A stretch of 64,000 bases of DNA from Sphagnum magellanicum (taxonomy: Eukaryota; Streptophyta; Sphagnopsida; Sphagnales; Sphagnaceae), in assembly GCA_021904315.1 (NCBI GenBank), contig CM038908.1:13164501-13228500 (forward strand), written 5' to 3'. Of this stretch, positions 50,590 through 62,989 are shown piece by piece. A program made the position numbers and the translations under genes. The notes beneath the pieces are model-generated. The model was not told where the DNA came from and made no database searches. It saw only the letters and a program-made list of their open reading frames with translations. Position 1 is the first letter of the stretch. Each line of letters opens with the position of its first letter.

Positions 50590-51769
50590 GGAAAAAGTTT
50601 TGTCTCCAGTTTACCCAACAATTCTCATATGCTTGCCTATATAGAAGTCACAAGAGCAAATTTCTCAAGCATTCCATTCCAAGAGCATTCCTCTACTCTT
50701 ATCACCACATGAAATTTCATATAATTGTGTTCAGGAAATTTGTTTAGAACTATAATAGGATTAACCTTGGATTGTGAGATTAGAAATGATGATAGAACAG
50801 GCTTACAAAAGTTTAGGATCAGGAACATAGAAGATGGTTTTGATTAACATTCCCTTGTTGGTGATGCTCCTCTCTTAGTTCTTCATCACTCCTGCATTTC
50901 AAGGCTGTGCATCCTAAGATCCATAACATTAGCTTGAGGAGAACAATATCTTAAAAGTGGAAATTCCACCACGTTACCCCATCTTCCACTAATGAGCAGT
51001 TGGGACTATAATCCCAATTTTATCCCATAACTGATAGAATCACTACAAATACAAGCATCCTTCGCAGTTTTCTGAATTTTGTCTTTTGGACTTGATAAAT
51101 CTACCCAAGTTCAGACTTAAGGGTGATGATGATTTTACAGTTTTCATAAAATATGGTCTAAACTCCATGGTGCTCACATGAGTTTGCTAATAAGTTCCAA
51201 ATTCAAAGAAAAAATAGATAGCAATCAAATTTTCATTCAATACTGAATCATTGTATGCTCAACTCTTACTTTTGTCTGACAAAACTGGAAGAGAATGTGC
51301 AGTCATGTCATAGCATTATACTGATCAAAAGAATCACCAATCCCCATATCTCACCATCCATCCATATCAAACAGCCATTTATCAGATCAGGTCACACTGT
51401 CCTAATCCACCACCACCACCCAAAATATCTCCAGTGTACTCTAAATATAAATGGTGTGCGCACAATGAAATGACACAATGAATACTGTACATAAAATCGG
51501 TGTACACATTTATCAATGGCTTGCGACCGACCAGAGTCAGGTTCACTTGGTGGCTTGCCAGTTAACTCACCCATTGTCACAAAATTTCCAACATCTTTCA
51601 CACATGACCCATTCATTGATCATGGCAGATGGCAAACTGACATTGTAACACCTGAAGAAGTGGAACAGCCAACCTTCAATAGAAATGATTAACTAATCTT
51701 GCCTGACCTGGCCAATAAACTTCTTGTAGCCGAGCAATGTAAGATTTCCAACACCTCTCTGCAAAAGAA
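50590..51769. other. Convergent 3' intergenic region
   Basis: This contains the 3' ends of both convergent genes. No clear polyadenylation signal pair could be fixed by eye. Open frames here are short. Confidence 0.5.
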
Positions 51770-54700
51770 CTACACCAATCTACTACTATACTGCACTTGT
51801 ATGACATGCAAATTCTCTTCTGGGGTCAATAAGGCCCACCAGATGACATCACCTATCTGAATAGGAAAACAGCCCAAGTGATATCATTAATGTCCAGAAA
51901 ATTTTGAGAAAATACAACCTGTTGTCCTTGCCATAATACAGCCCAAGTGGTGAAGAATAGCTTGAGAGAACATGGAAATGTGTGCTAAGACATTAAGGCA
52001 ATTGATGGAACAGAAACCTAGATTCCAGGTCTGGAACATGTCAGGCCAATAACTGCAGGGGGGGGGCACAATCATGCTGCTCTAGCCATCATGCTTACAA
52101 CCTCAGGAAAGGGGAAAGACCATCCTGACCATCTCTGGATGTAAGTAGGCAATTACATGAATATACAGACCATTACAACGCAGCCTATTCAGATTCAATT
52201 GCTATTTATGCAAGTACAATGTGCAATAGATAATGACCAATTGCCTAAAGACTCACAGGCCACCTCTGACGTTCACTCAACATCAAATGGATCTCAGATT
52301 CCAATCCAACTGTTTTCCCTTTCATCCATGCTTCTCTCCACCACTCAGCAAGCTCCACCTGTTTACAACAGAAACATCAGATTACTGCCAACCCAAAGAA
52401 AACTCCCAAGGGAACTTTTAATCTACTTCTTTGCATCAGTTTGGAGCTGTGAGCTTCAACCATTCAGCAGTACAGGATGTCCTTCTGTATCAACCACTTT
52501 TCAAAGAGCTGAAATTCAGAAGAATTTTCCATCAACTGCTAAATGGTTATGACCAGGCAGAATACCTCTTTGAAAGCCTGATTTGAGACATATTGACCAT
52601 CCACATTGCACTCTGAAGCCCCCAGATCTACTGAGATGACCATTGTTTGCCCCACTGCAGATTTCTTAACTGCCCCTGTCAGGTGAGAAGCATTGCCATG
52701 TAATAAGCTTACATAATATAATACCATCCAAGGTCTGAAAGACCTTAGGCTAGACAAGCAGAAACCAGACTGCCATATGGAATCAGGAAAGGACAAAAAA
52801 TGGAACCTTTAATGCGTGCCATCCGATAGCCTGTACCACCACGCTGTGCCTCCCACCGCCCTAAACGCAAACGCAAAAAGAACCCCTTTACCCTTGCTCC
52901 CAGATCTGGAGAGTCCACCCACCTATTTGAAAGAGAAAGAGCACTGTCAAAAATGGCAAGCAGTTTTGATCAGTATTACCTACTATGTGATGGCTTGGTT
53001 GGATGTCTCTATCTAGACTATTCTTCAGCATGTAACAAAAGATGCATTAGTATTTCACAGCTGATTCATCAATTAATTATACATAACTAAATTATAATAT
53101 ACAGCTACTGGTTACGAGAAGGAGTTGGGTAAACTAAGAGGAAAAATCCAGATTGAAAGATGCAACTATCTGTTTAGAATGGCTGAGGTTAGGAGGATAC
53201 GTACTTCTGGAGGTCTGGCCGAGATAAGCGTATGAGCTCTAAAGTGGTCAGCATACCATTAGGAACAGGGGGTAGCTCATTCCCTGATCTGGATCCCTCC
53301 ACCTTGTTGCTAGATGTCACACCATCCAGTTGAGGTCTTCTCTGAACTTGAAGATGCATTGCTTCTGTACTGATGACTGCTGGGTTCCTTCTCTGGCTTC
53401 TATTTTTCTCCTCATGCTCCTTCACCTCTGAAATGATCTGCATGTCAAAACAGGGGCAAAGTCAGCACCCAAAACAACTAACAATCTATCCCAGGTCTAC
53501 ACACATCAGCTTGAATCACTTCATGATACAGTTCCATGCACAAAAATTCCTACATGGCAGTAACATAGTGGAGGTTTTCTTCTCATCTCCAAGAAAATAA
53601 GTTACAGAATTTTCACGTTACAATCTGTACCAGAGTATTTTGAATAGACTGAGGACATGTTGGACAGAGACCCCAAAACCCATCTCAGTCTGAGACTTCT
53701 GACAATATTTTGAGATGAGAAATTATCTTCATAAGCATTAAGAACTTCTCCATATTAAAACTGTACTCAACATGAATAAAATTCAGAGAAGACCTGACAA
53801 TGGGAAATAGAGATTTCAAAGGCAAGAACATTTCAGTGAGCAGGAAAAAGAAAACAGAACAAAAAGGACCCAACGATGAAAAAGGAGAACTCACAGATGA
53901 GCAAGCATTGTTCCAACACTACATTTGAAATGAGACAAACCCCATATGAATGTGAACCAATCTTCAATTCCGGGGTTTCAATTATAACCTAAACCAAACA
54001 CAACTGGACAGAAGGATACCTCCTCTGGTTTTGACCTCACACATCTTTCCTGGTCTGGTTGCAATTGGGACTCCCAAGATAGATATTTCTCCAACTTTAA
54101 AGGTACTGCTGTGTCTGTCTCTGGTTGTTGCACATGTCTGCACAGTGTGAACCACATATCACTCAGTTTATGAAAAACTTCAGAGTAAAACATCAGGGCT
54201 TGTTTGCATCTGTCAACCCACATGTCAGATCCCACAGATTGTTGCTTGGTTGTCAGCACATGAAGATACATGAAGATACATGCATCAAATGGCATCTCAC
54301 AGAAAGCATTCGTGATGAGGACATGCAGTCTCCCAAATCTCCACAGAGATCTGTTTTCTTGAAATTTAGCCTTTCTAAATGCAAGGCAGAAACCCAATCC
54401 TTCAGAAGTCATGATAGAGAAGACCTGATATCCTCCGACTGCCAACTCAGACATGTAGGTCAAATTATTCCAGGAAATTACTTTGTCCTAAATCAACAAT
54501 GGTTTAAGGCTCATCTAGACATTGCAAAACTACAAAGCATGTACAATGGGTATACCAACAAGTAAACACTTCTCAGATGGGAATTCCAGAAGAAATGGCA
54601 TGTTGAAATGGTGAGACTTGACACTTAGGAATCAACACAATCCATGGCCTAGCATGGTGGTGCCCTAGAGCTGTAAACCAGATTCTCAACTCCAGTGGTT

Positions 54701-57700
54701 GCACTCCAGAAGTCAGAAAAGAAATCATAAGCTTGGACACATGAAGAGAGAGGGATGACACTAGAACAGGATTAACAGCACACCCACTCCTCCTGTAAAG
54801 AGTTGAATATCTGTGGAGATGATTTAACAGGAAGACTCAATCATGATGTTTTGGATAGCACTAAAAAGGCATAGCTGGGGAAAAAAGTCAATACCACCCT
54901 CATCAAAGCCTGAACCAGCTTGTGAGAGTAGTAGTCACAATCTCATCATACCTTGCCCCTATACAAGCAAGCATCTGACCCTCAGGCATAGAGTAAAGTA
55001 AAAGTGAAAAATACCTTGTTTGTGTCTCATCTTGTGCAGGTTTGTCAGAACTTGGTGTATGAGCATAAGCCTTCATCTTTCCTTGATTCCGAGAGGCCTG
55101 GAACTTACCCCCACTAGAGTTTGAGCTCTGATGACCTTTCCCTGAACCTGAGCTTTGACCCCCACAACCACTACTACTTCGACGCTTTGGACAATACCGT
55201 GCCCAATGACCCATCTGATTGCAGTTATAACACACAACTCCTGCTGTATCCCGGTTGGTGTAGTCACACATATCCCGACTCTCACTGGCAGTCTCCATTC
55301 GTCTTTCTACTTGTTCTCTGGAATTCCCAATCCATTGTGTCTTGTTCAGCTTCCAGAACTCAGCTTTGTCATGTGCCCTAGATGCTGCCTCAGTCACAGA
55401 AAGATAGCACTGGGCACCCCAATGCCCTATTCCTAGACACCGTAGACAGAGGACTTCACCACTAAGCCATATCTCAACATTGTTCACCACCCTTTTCTCA
55501 AGTTCTCGAAGCTCACAGTCAAGGGTTTCAGAGCAGTCAACAACACAATGACCTGGAAGTCCACAAAACCAGCACCGCTGCACACCTGCCCTGTTACTGG
55601 AGGAGCTTTGGATCATGTCTTCCCTATATTTGGCTGTCTCTATTCTCCAGGTTTTAACTGCACTCATCAAGGCTGCATAGTCCCTAGTGATCTGCTCATT
55701 GGGGAAATCCCCAGAACCATCACATGCATGTACGCTGCCATGTTGGAAACTTGAAACCAGAGTTCCCAAAGGCAATCCACCTGCTGCTGACAAATTGCTC
55801 TGCACATGGGGTCCTGAAGATTTTCCTGCATTGTTCTGAGGAGCTTTGATTTGGATGTCATCATCACTGTGGGACTCAGTTTGGGGGATAAGTGAGCATT
55901 CTTGCTCAGTGAATTTGTGGCCTTTGGAATGCGCTTGAGATGTATGATTAGGTGGGAGTGCTTGCTTACTTGATGATGGCCTGATGGGTGCAGGTTGTGG
56001 AACCTCACAGATAGCAGGTCTAACAACTGCTTTGGGTGAAAACCTTCATTATAAACACAACACATTTCTCCCATCAGTGCACAAAAACATCAATGCTACA
56101 TCCTGAAAGTTCATTCTAGACTTGGATAGTACTGGACAACAGAAATCCTAGTTAGAGCTAGCAAATTGTTACCTCCAGAAATAGCAACCCTTTAACAAGT
56201 GACAAAGGTGTTAGAGATCAAGCAATGCACACTACCGTAACCAGATCTTTGCCCATCATAACTGTTGTGGATATCCCCACTTACTTTCATTATGTCAGAG
56301 GCCTGTTCAAACATCAAAAAATTACATTTGGACAAGAAATTTTCATACCTATGAATCCACATGTCATGTGCATTCTTTGAACTGTCATATGTTGTGACTC
56401 TGGCAGAAAGAGAATCTTGGGCTCCTTTCGAAGCATGGTTGGGCACATGTTGCTGTGTCCCAGCTAAACCATCATTCCCTTTAGCAGGAGCTTCCCCTGC
56501 CAAAGAGGGCTTTGCTTTACTAGAACTTATTTGTTGTGGCTGCAATTGCTCCCTGCAATCAGCAGTTGAAATCAGAGGATTGGCACCTGCAGACACAGAG
56601 AGTAACTTGCCTTCCTCTGTCTGCCTTGCTGTCCATAATGGAAAGCATGTGTCATCTACTTTCTTCTTCCCAGTTGCCACCCTTCTTTGCTGATTGACAA
56701 CATTTTCAGGTACTAAAGACTTGGTGCCTTGCTGGAAAAATGACCCAAATTTAGAAGGTCTCAAGGCAGAGAGAGCAGCATGATCTGCCAGGCTACTGCC
56801 ATCCAGGTCTGTCAACTTCTGGGATGCTGAGGCTTGCAACACTTCATCATAGGTCTCTCTTATCTCCACTCCTGGGCCCTCCTTTGTAACCAGGTTCACA
56901 TTGAATCCTGAGAGGCCCTGGACTTCTTGCAGAGGAGATTTCCCCTTCTTGATTTCAAGATTTGTTTTGTCTGAGCTTTTTGTCCTGGGTAAGTCCTTAA
57001 GAAATTTTGTAATTTTCAGATTACTTGCACCCACCACTGGCCCTGGTGATGGCAATGTCCTAGGAGTGACATGTTCCAGAACAGATGGTGATATAGAAAC
57101 TTCCCTCAGGTCATTCCCAGCTCTTCCTTTCCCAATGCCAATTGCCCACTGCAAGAATGATCCTGCTCCCACAGGTGGGGGTGTGAATCCCAGCTTTGCA
57201 GTGTCTGGAATGCGTATTGTGATCTGTTGAACATTGTTCAACAAGTTGTTAGCTTTCTGTTTTTTATGAAGAGTTTGAGCACTATCTTCCTCTCCTTTGT
57301 CATTGCTGTCTCTCTCTCGCTTCACCTTTATCAAGGCTCTTCTTTCTTTCTCTTGCACCCAGTTGATCTCCCCATCCCCTGCTAGCATATTCCAGTACTT
57401 GACTTCAGAATGGTCTAGCTTTTTTCGCTCATCCATGCTTTCTTGCATGCGTCTTGATACCAGAAATTCCTTTCTCAGGTCCTGTGCCTCAGCACTGGCA
57501 ACCATAGGTTTAGATGCTTCTGCAATGACCTTATCTGCCGTATCTATGATGTGAGGCATGAACAATTTTCCACTGGAATGTGCTTGAGTTGTCATCTCTA
57601 TCCAATCACCCTGCTTGCTGGTGCTTCCAAAATCCCCATTAGCTGGTTCCTGAGACTTGCCAGTGTTGGAGCACAGCATTCTACCATCCTCCAGAGCCTT

Positions 57701-60700
57701 ACAATCAACCTTGTGATTGCCTACAGCCATTGACAACCCCAAATCTGAAACCTTGTCACCCTCAAGAAGAGGATGTCCTTTAACGAGAGGACTGCAATCC
57801 TTGGCCACAAGATCCAGAACCAAAGGTTGGTCAGGCTGTGCTTCTACCAAAGTGGATTTTCCTCTACCCAAATTTGGAAGGCTCCACCCTTCCTTTAAAC
57901 CCCCACTTGTGACTAGACCATTTTTGCAGCTTTTTGGAGTTCCTGGCTCAAGTGGTAAGGATTCTGGACCTAAATTACTTGGAGAATCTATTGCAACAGG
58001 AGGGCTGGATGCTACTGCTAGTGGCCCCAATAACACTGAGTTTCTAAGATTTGGTGCCTTTGGCATAGAACACCAGGCATCATTCTTTCCAATATAGGCT
58101 TGTGAGTCCTGGGAACCCCTAAAATCCAATGCCATTTGAGTGCTTCCAGCTGCAATCATATCACAACATGCCTCATGTGATTCCAAGTTTGCAGCACAGG
58201 GCCCCACAACTGAGATCTCCTGTTGAAGACCTGAATCTATCGGCCTGTCTGGCTCCACTCGTTGCTCTATTTCATTACCATATTCTCTTGGCAATCCCAT
58301 TGGAATGGGTACTTGGCTATATTCACATTGTTGTTGTTCAATAGTATGAACAGCTGAGACACCTTCCCGAGACCTTTCAACTCTGCTACTATCCTCTTGT
58401 TGATGTTTGTCTACTGCAAGTACAATGGAAGAACCTTAGAACAAAATCCAAAACCCTTTTCAGGAACAGATAAACCTAACTGCCCTAAACTAAAGTACAT
58501 CTGCTTATTACTGTCCCAGGTTGCATACCTTTCCAGTCATCCTTCACCTTACCAAGGCCCTGAGATATGCCTTGGACAGGCTTGGCTGGGTTAAGTGCAT
58601 AAGCAAGGTTTCCTCTTCCTGCTGCTGCGAAGGTCCCTGCACCTGCCATAGCTACTGCTTGGGCTCTTGGAAACCCAGTTGGATTCATTCCCCATAGATT
58701 AAACACCTGTCCACTACCCATACCTGCAATTCATGCCACTTATATCCAGCTTACAAACTGAAGCAAATGTGCATGCATGTGCTAGGCAATTTTACCCCAG
58801 ATGTCAAGTAACAACAGTGAGTGATAGTGGGCTGTAAAACACTCCACATGTGTTTTAAAGTAACCTAGCACAACAAAGGTGCAAAGAGCAAAGTACAACC
58901 ATGGCAGACAGGAGCAAATGCAAAAAGAACAAGGCACGTACTATGATGGGAATAAAGCAAGCATGAAAGAAAGGAAGGGGAAGAAAAGGAACACAACAAA
59001 CAAGCAACACAAAGCAAGGAAAATGTGAACATCAAGCAAGACTTTCAAAAGATATGGCCAGTAAAAGTTGAACAACAATGTGCACAACCTTCAGTACATC
59101 AAGCAAATTGCTAAGACCCCCCAATTCCTTCATCAGCTTCAGACAATGGATGGGGTATGTTCTTGTTACTCAGCAAGTAATCAAGAGAGAGTCACAAGTG
59201 ATGCAAATCAAGTTAACATAAACTCACAGCAACTTCTTAGCTTGTATGGCTCTAATGCTGGCATATACCTTTTGAGAAAACTGTTCCAGCACCATGGCCT
59301 TGGTTGGGTCCTCTCACTCCATGGGATCCTCCTCTTCCCCGCCAAAAGCCAGGAGCAACTCCATCTACCTCTGATAACCCTGAGCTTCTGCCACTCACAC
59401 TTCGGCCCCCACCTGCTTCCTGCCCTAAGCTTCCACTTAAGCCTAACCCAACACTACCACCCATTCCAACACTTGTTGCTAAAGTGCCCGTTCCACTCAT
59501 CTGTTCTAAACCACTGCTTCCTGTTCCTGTTCCCATCTCCTTACTGGACCCCTGTAGATTGAATCTCTCCTGTTGATGACTTTCTGACAAATCCTGAGGC
59601 TCAATTGGCTCCTCCCATCTTTCTGAAACCCAATTTTCCACACCTCCAGTACCAGCATTTACTGCAACACTTTTGCCCCTTTGTTGATGCCCAAAAGCTG
59701 GACCTGCACTTGCAACAACTTCACAATGAGTTGCATCCTCTAGGGCCAACATGTTTCCCAATGCTGCTTCCCCCTGGCTTTTACTGCAATCTTTAATGTG
59801 CATAAGGGGCCCAGAATTGACTCTTCCATCACCTGCAAGTCCATTCCAATCCCGGCTTGGGAACTTTTGTCACTTTGAGGGGCCTCAAAAGCTTCAAGTG
59901 GTGTTGTGGTCAAGATGCACCTACAACTTGTACCCGCAAAATTTGTACAGTTTTACATCCAAATGGTATGAAAGTATACCAAAAAGACAGAAGTTCTAGT
60001 TTCCAGCTTCTAAAGGTGCTGATGAGCTAAAATGAAGGTGATATTGAGCATGAGCAATTTAGGATTTTCTCACCAAATTGTCTCCAAGTCCAACAAAAAG
60101 GTGCACACATTGTATACCCAGTAGCATTATTCATGGGCGCATGGAAAAAAGTGATCCTGATGTTTTGAAGTCAACGATCCCTTTTTCTTATTTCAAGTAA
60201 GGGTAAAGCTTGACAAGGGACCAAAAACCTGTCTAAGATTGATTGCAGGAACAGTTGACAGAAAGTGTGAGACTGCTGCCTTCATAAGAGAGATAGGGTG
60301 CAAGGCTACCTTGAGAGGCATCAGATTGATTAACCAGAAGGTAGGGTTGATCACTGCCTGCAGTACCAGCCAAAGATAACTGCTGTGTAAAACCACTGTT
60401 GGTTGTAACTGGCTGCCTTATATCCACTGAGAATGGCCAGCTTTGCAACGGAGGGTTGACCCTGGAAGTCTCATTCTCATTAGCATTCTTCATTACTGCA
60501 CCTTGAGGGCCCAGACCATCTGCTTCCTCCTGTTTCACAGATGCCATATTGGTCCCACTGCTGTCTCCACAGTTTGCATTGTTCCATCCTTCAGACATTG
60601 TCGATCCTGATACAATACATACTTGCAGCAATATAATACAACCATAGTAGTTGCCCCATGTGGGTGACTTCTATTATACAAGGTAGTAGTAAACCTCCAA

Positions 60701-62059
60701 ACTGGCATGGCTTTCCCTACCTTGGATACCCCTGTGCTATTGCCTCCAAACCACGAATTTTCTTCTCATGGGCAGTGCCACCTGACAAGGCACACTCCTG
60801 ATAGGGAGAGCAGCCACAAATGATAATCAAGATGGCAAAAGCTCAAAATGCAGCAGATGGCTGGTAATGCCCCCCAGCAAAGACTTGCCAAAATGAGGGA
60901 GCCCACATGGGGGGGTTCCAACCAGAGGGCAATACCTGAAATAATATGTGCCCATGATTTCTTTAACAAGACATGCAGTGGAGAGAAAATCTGCCCAAAC
61001 TGCAGACTTCAATATCAAATTAGACAAGAGATCAACATCATGTGCTTCCCCCATCACACCTTGGAGAGGGTCCCACACAAACAGAAGAGGTATTCAATTT
61101 TCTGCTTTGATGCAGAATGGTGAGGAGTGTCCACAGCCTTCCAATGTTGGCCACCCTTCATTGCTGGCTTGGTCCACTGTATACATACATGTGGGAGTTT
61201 GGACCCCTCACAAATTGATGACAAATTTGCAATGCAAATCTCTTTGTAAATGTGATTATTGTTGGAAGTTCCAACAGAAAAGAGGAATTCGAGAAACCCA
61301 AAAAAAAATAAAAATTCATCAACAACTGACTGAGACAATTTTGAATTCAAATGTGTATCAGAACATTTACTCAACCAGCATGGGCACTGAACATTGGAAA
61401 AACACCTCGTCTGTCTGTCAATGCCTCCTTTATCGAACCCCGCAAATGGAGGGGTGTGGGGGGAGGTACCCCCTAGCAAGCTTTCTCAAAGATGCCCTGC
61501 TAAACAGAAACAGTAACAACTACCAGTTGCTTATTGCCCGAACTTTTCTCTTTCGTAAACAACATCAGAAAACCGAAGCCTATGAAGAAGCTATGTCCAG
61601 AACAACAAGCATCATCATGCACTAGTTATCTAGTTCAACTCCAGAGAGACAATAATAATGCTACTACTTGTTAAGAAGAAATATTCAATTCGAAGAAAAT
61701 ATGCAACAAAAAACAGATCAGCTAAAAAAAACCAACAAGCAAAAACAATCTGCAAACCCTGATTCCAAAGCCACCAAAACCCTGGACCACAACACCGCCT
61801 GCCAACCTCATCCGCCATTCTCTGCGAGACTTAACATAGTAGACTAGAGGCACCGAATGAAGAAGAAGCACGGACTAGTTCTCTCTATTTTTGTAAAGAA
61901 AGAGATAGACAGACTAAGCGGAGAAAGACGGAAGATGGCATTCTTATGCACCTTGTGAGTCGACGACATGGGTAAAGATGATGCCAGGTTGAGATCTTGC
62001 CGCAGGGGCGGCGCAATGTCTCTACAACAAGCTGCTTCACTTATTACCACTGTCGCCAT
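51770..62059 (-). CDS. TZP: TZP-like tandem zinc-knuckle / Plus3 protein
   Basis: Coding exons, 5' to 3' on the minus strand: 62059-61952, 61821-61758, 60606-60310, 59832-59269, 58723-58529, 58413-56236, 56026-55015, 54137-54020, 53437-53205, 52922-52807, 52675-52566, 52358-52257, 51856-51770 (stop TAG). Joins are in phase and total 1,727 aa.
Residues 1-1280 are low-complexity: Gly/Ser-rich at about 230-340, and an acidic/basic coiled region near 690-760 with a KKQK nuclear-signal candidate. Three CCHC knuckles follow at about 1287-1300 (CWFCGLPGHCVVDC), 1329-1342 (CLRCLGIGHWGAQC) and 1401-1414 (CYNCNQMGHWARYC). A Plus3 domain lies at about 1590-1700 (FFLRLRLGRWEAQRGGTGYR, YVSNQAFKEVELAEWW).
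Arabidopsis TZP (At5g43630) has this combination. It acts in nuclear bodies with phyB, promoting morning growth and affecting flowering. This protein is about twice as long as that one (about 830 aa). The first two and last exons are least certain. A shorter start at 61,818 (MADEVGRR) is possible. Confidence 0.88.
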
Positions 62060-62560
62060 TTTTTTCTTAAATGGGGGGTTTTTTTTTTTGTTGGTGTTTT
62101 TGTGTGTGTTTGCAGGCGATTGCGCTTGCGGGAGTCGAGATCGATTCCAGCGCGTGCTTGCGTCGCGTGCGTGCGTTCGCGTGCGCACAGGATTGGCAAA
62201 GTGCAAATCGGCACTCTCTTTTTGCTTTGCACGTCGTCGTCTTCCGCATCCTCATCTTTCGGGGATGGGATTTTTCTTTTGCACAATCGATGAATCGACT
62301 GGCGACGTCCTCATCTTTCTGAGGGGATGGGAATTTTTTGTTTTGAACAATCGATGAGGCGACTGGCGATGTCTTGCCTCATCTTTCGCGGATGGGGATT
62401 TTCTTCTTTTGCGCAGTCTAAGAGGCGAGATCCTAGAGAGTCGTGGCAAGCTGAACACCACGAAGTGCTTTCTGCTCACGTGGACAAACCAAAACCACGG
62501 ACGTCTCCAACGTAAGTGCAGACCAAGGGCGGAGATTCAACCCATTCGCCATGCAGCGGT
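62060..62560 (-). promoter_or_regulatory. CpG-rich 5' region of the TZP-like gene
   Basis: GC content and CpG density rise sharply compared with both sides (for example the GCGTGC/CGCGTG-rich run at about 62,145-62,195), and the segment lies directly upstream of the first ATG on the minus strand. It is the best candidate for promoter plus 5' leader. I could not place a TATA box or start site. Open frames in it are composition artefacts. Confidence 0.55.
62250..62430. repeat. Three tandem ~54-68-bp repeats upstream of TZP
   Basis: Units begin CCTCATCTTTC at 62,250, 62,309 and 62,377. Each continues with GGATGGGATTTTT-like sequence, TTTTGCACAATCGATGA or a variant, and GGCGAC or a variant. The unit length varies through small insertions. 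Confidence 0.8.
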
Positions 62561-62562
62561 TC

Positions 62563-62985
62563 ATTCAAGTGGCTATACAAAGGTTAAATTAGTGACTAAT
62601 GTATAATAAATGCTCAAATATAATAAATTGACTAAATTACAAGTGGCCAATGCAACAAAGTGAAAATATAAGTGGCTAAATACAAGTGGTCATACAACAA
62701 GTCTTAAATATAAGTGGCTAAACAACAAGGCTTGAATATAAGTGGCTTGAATGCAAAAGGCTATACAACAAGGGTCAAATATAAGTGGTCAAATACAACA
62801 ACAAAGTATACATATAAGTAACTAACAAATATAACTGGCTATACAACAAGGCTTAAGTACAAGTGGCTAAATGCATAGTAGCTATAAAACAAGGCTTGAG
62901 TATAAGTGGCTTGAATACAAGTGGCTATACAACAAGGTTTAAATATAAGTGGCTAACTACAATTGGGCACTGGCTATACAATAAA
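62563..62985. repeat. Minisatellite of AAGTGGCTA / ACAACAAGGCTT units
   Basis: Two words alternate many times: TATAAGTGGCTA (variants ACAAGTGGCT, ATAAGTGGTC) and ATACAACAAGGCTT (variants AAACAAGG, ACAACAAGTCT). The period is roughly 25-50 bases and irregular. No coding is implied. Confidence 0.85.
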
Positions 62986-62989
62986 GCTA

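Noticed and set aside
52157-52552. 131-codon + strand frame
   Set aside because: It is antisense to the exon at 52,257-52,358, which is supported by splice sites, phase and the Plus3 motif.
53189-53204. Stop codon directly after the exon at 53,205-53,437 as the protein end
   Set aside because: The donor GTACGT at 53,204 joins in phase to an exon that starts the Plus3 domain, and the following joins also stay in frame.
56281-56356. Possible extra intron near the end of the large TZP exon (donor CATAG/GTATGA, acceptor TTTGAACAG)
   Set aside because: Removing it puts a stop into the frame, whereas the unspliced reading stays open to the next phase-compatible donor at 56,236.
57297-58097. + strand frames over the large TZP exon
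   Set aside because: They are shadows of the continuous minus-strand exon 56,236-58,413.
60948-61625. 225-codon open frame on the + strand
   Set aside because: It lies antisense inside the 1,151-bp intron of the TZP-like gene. It has no recognisable domain, and overlapping frames on both strands are also open here. Most likely chance.
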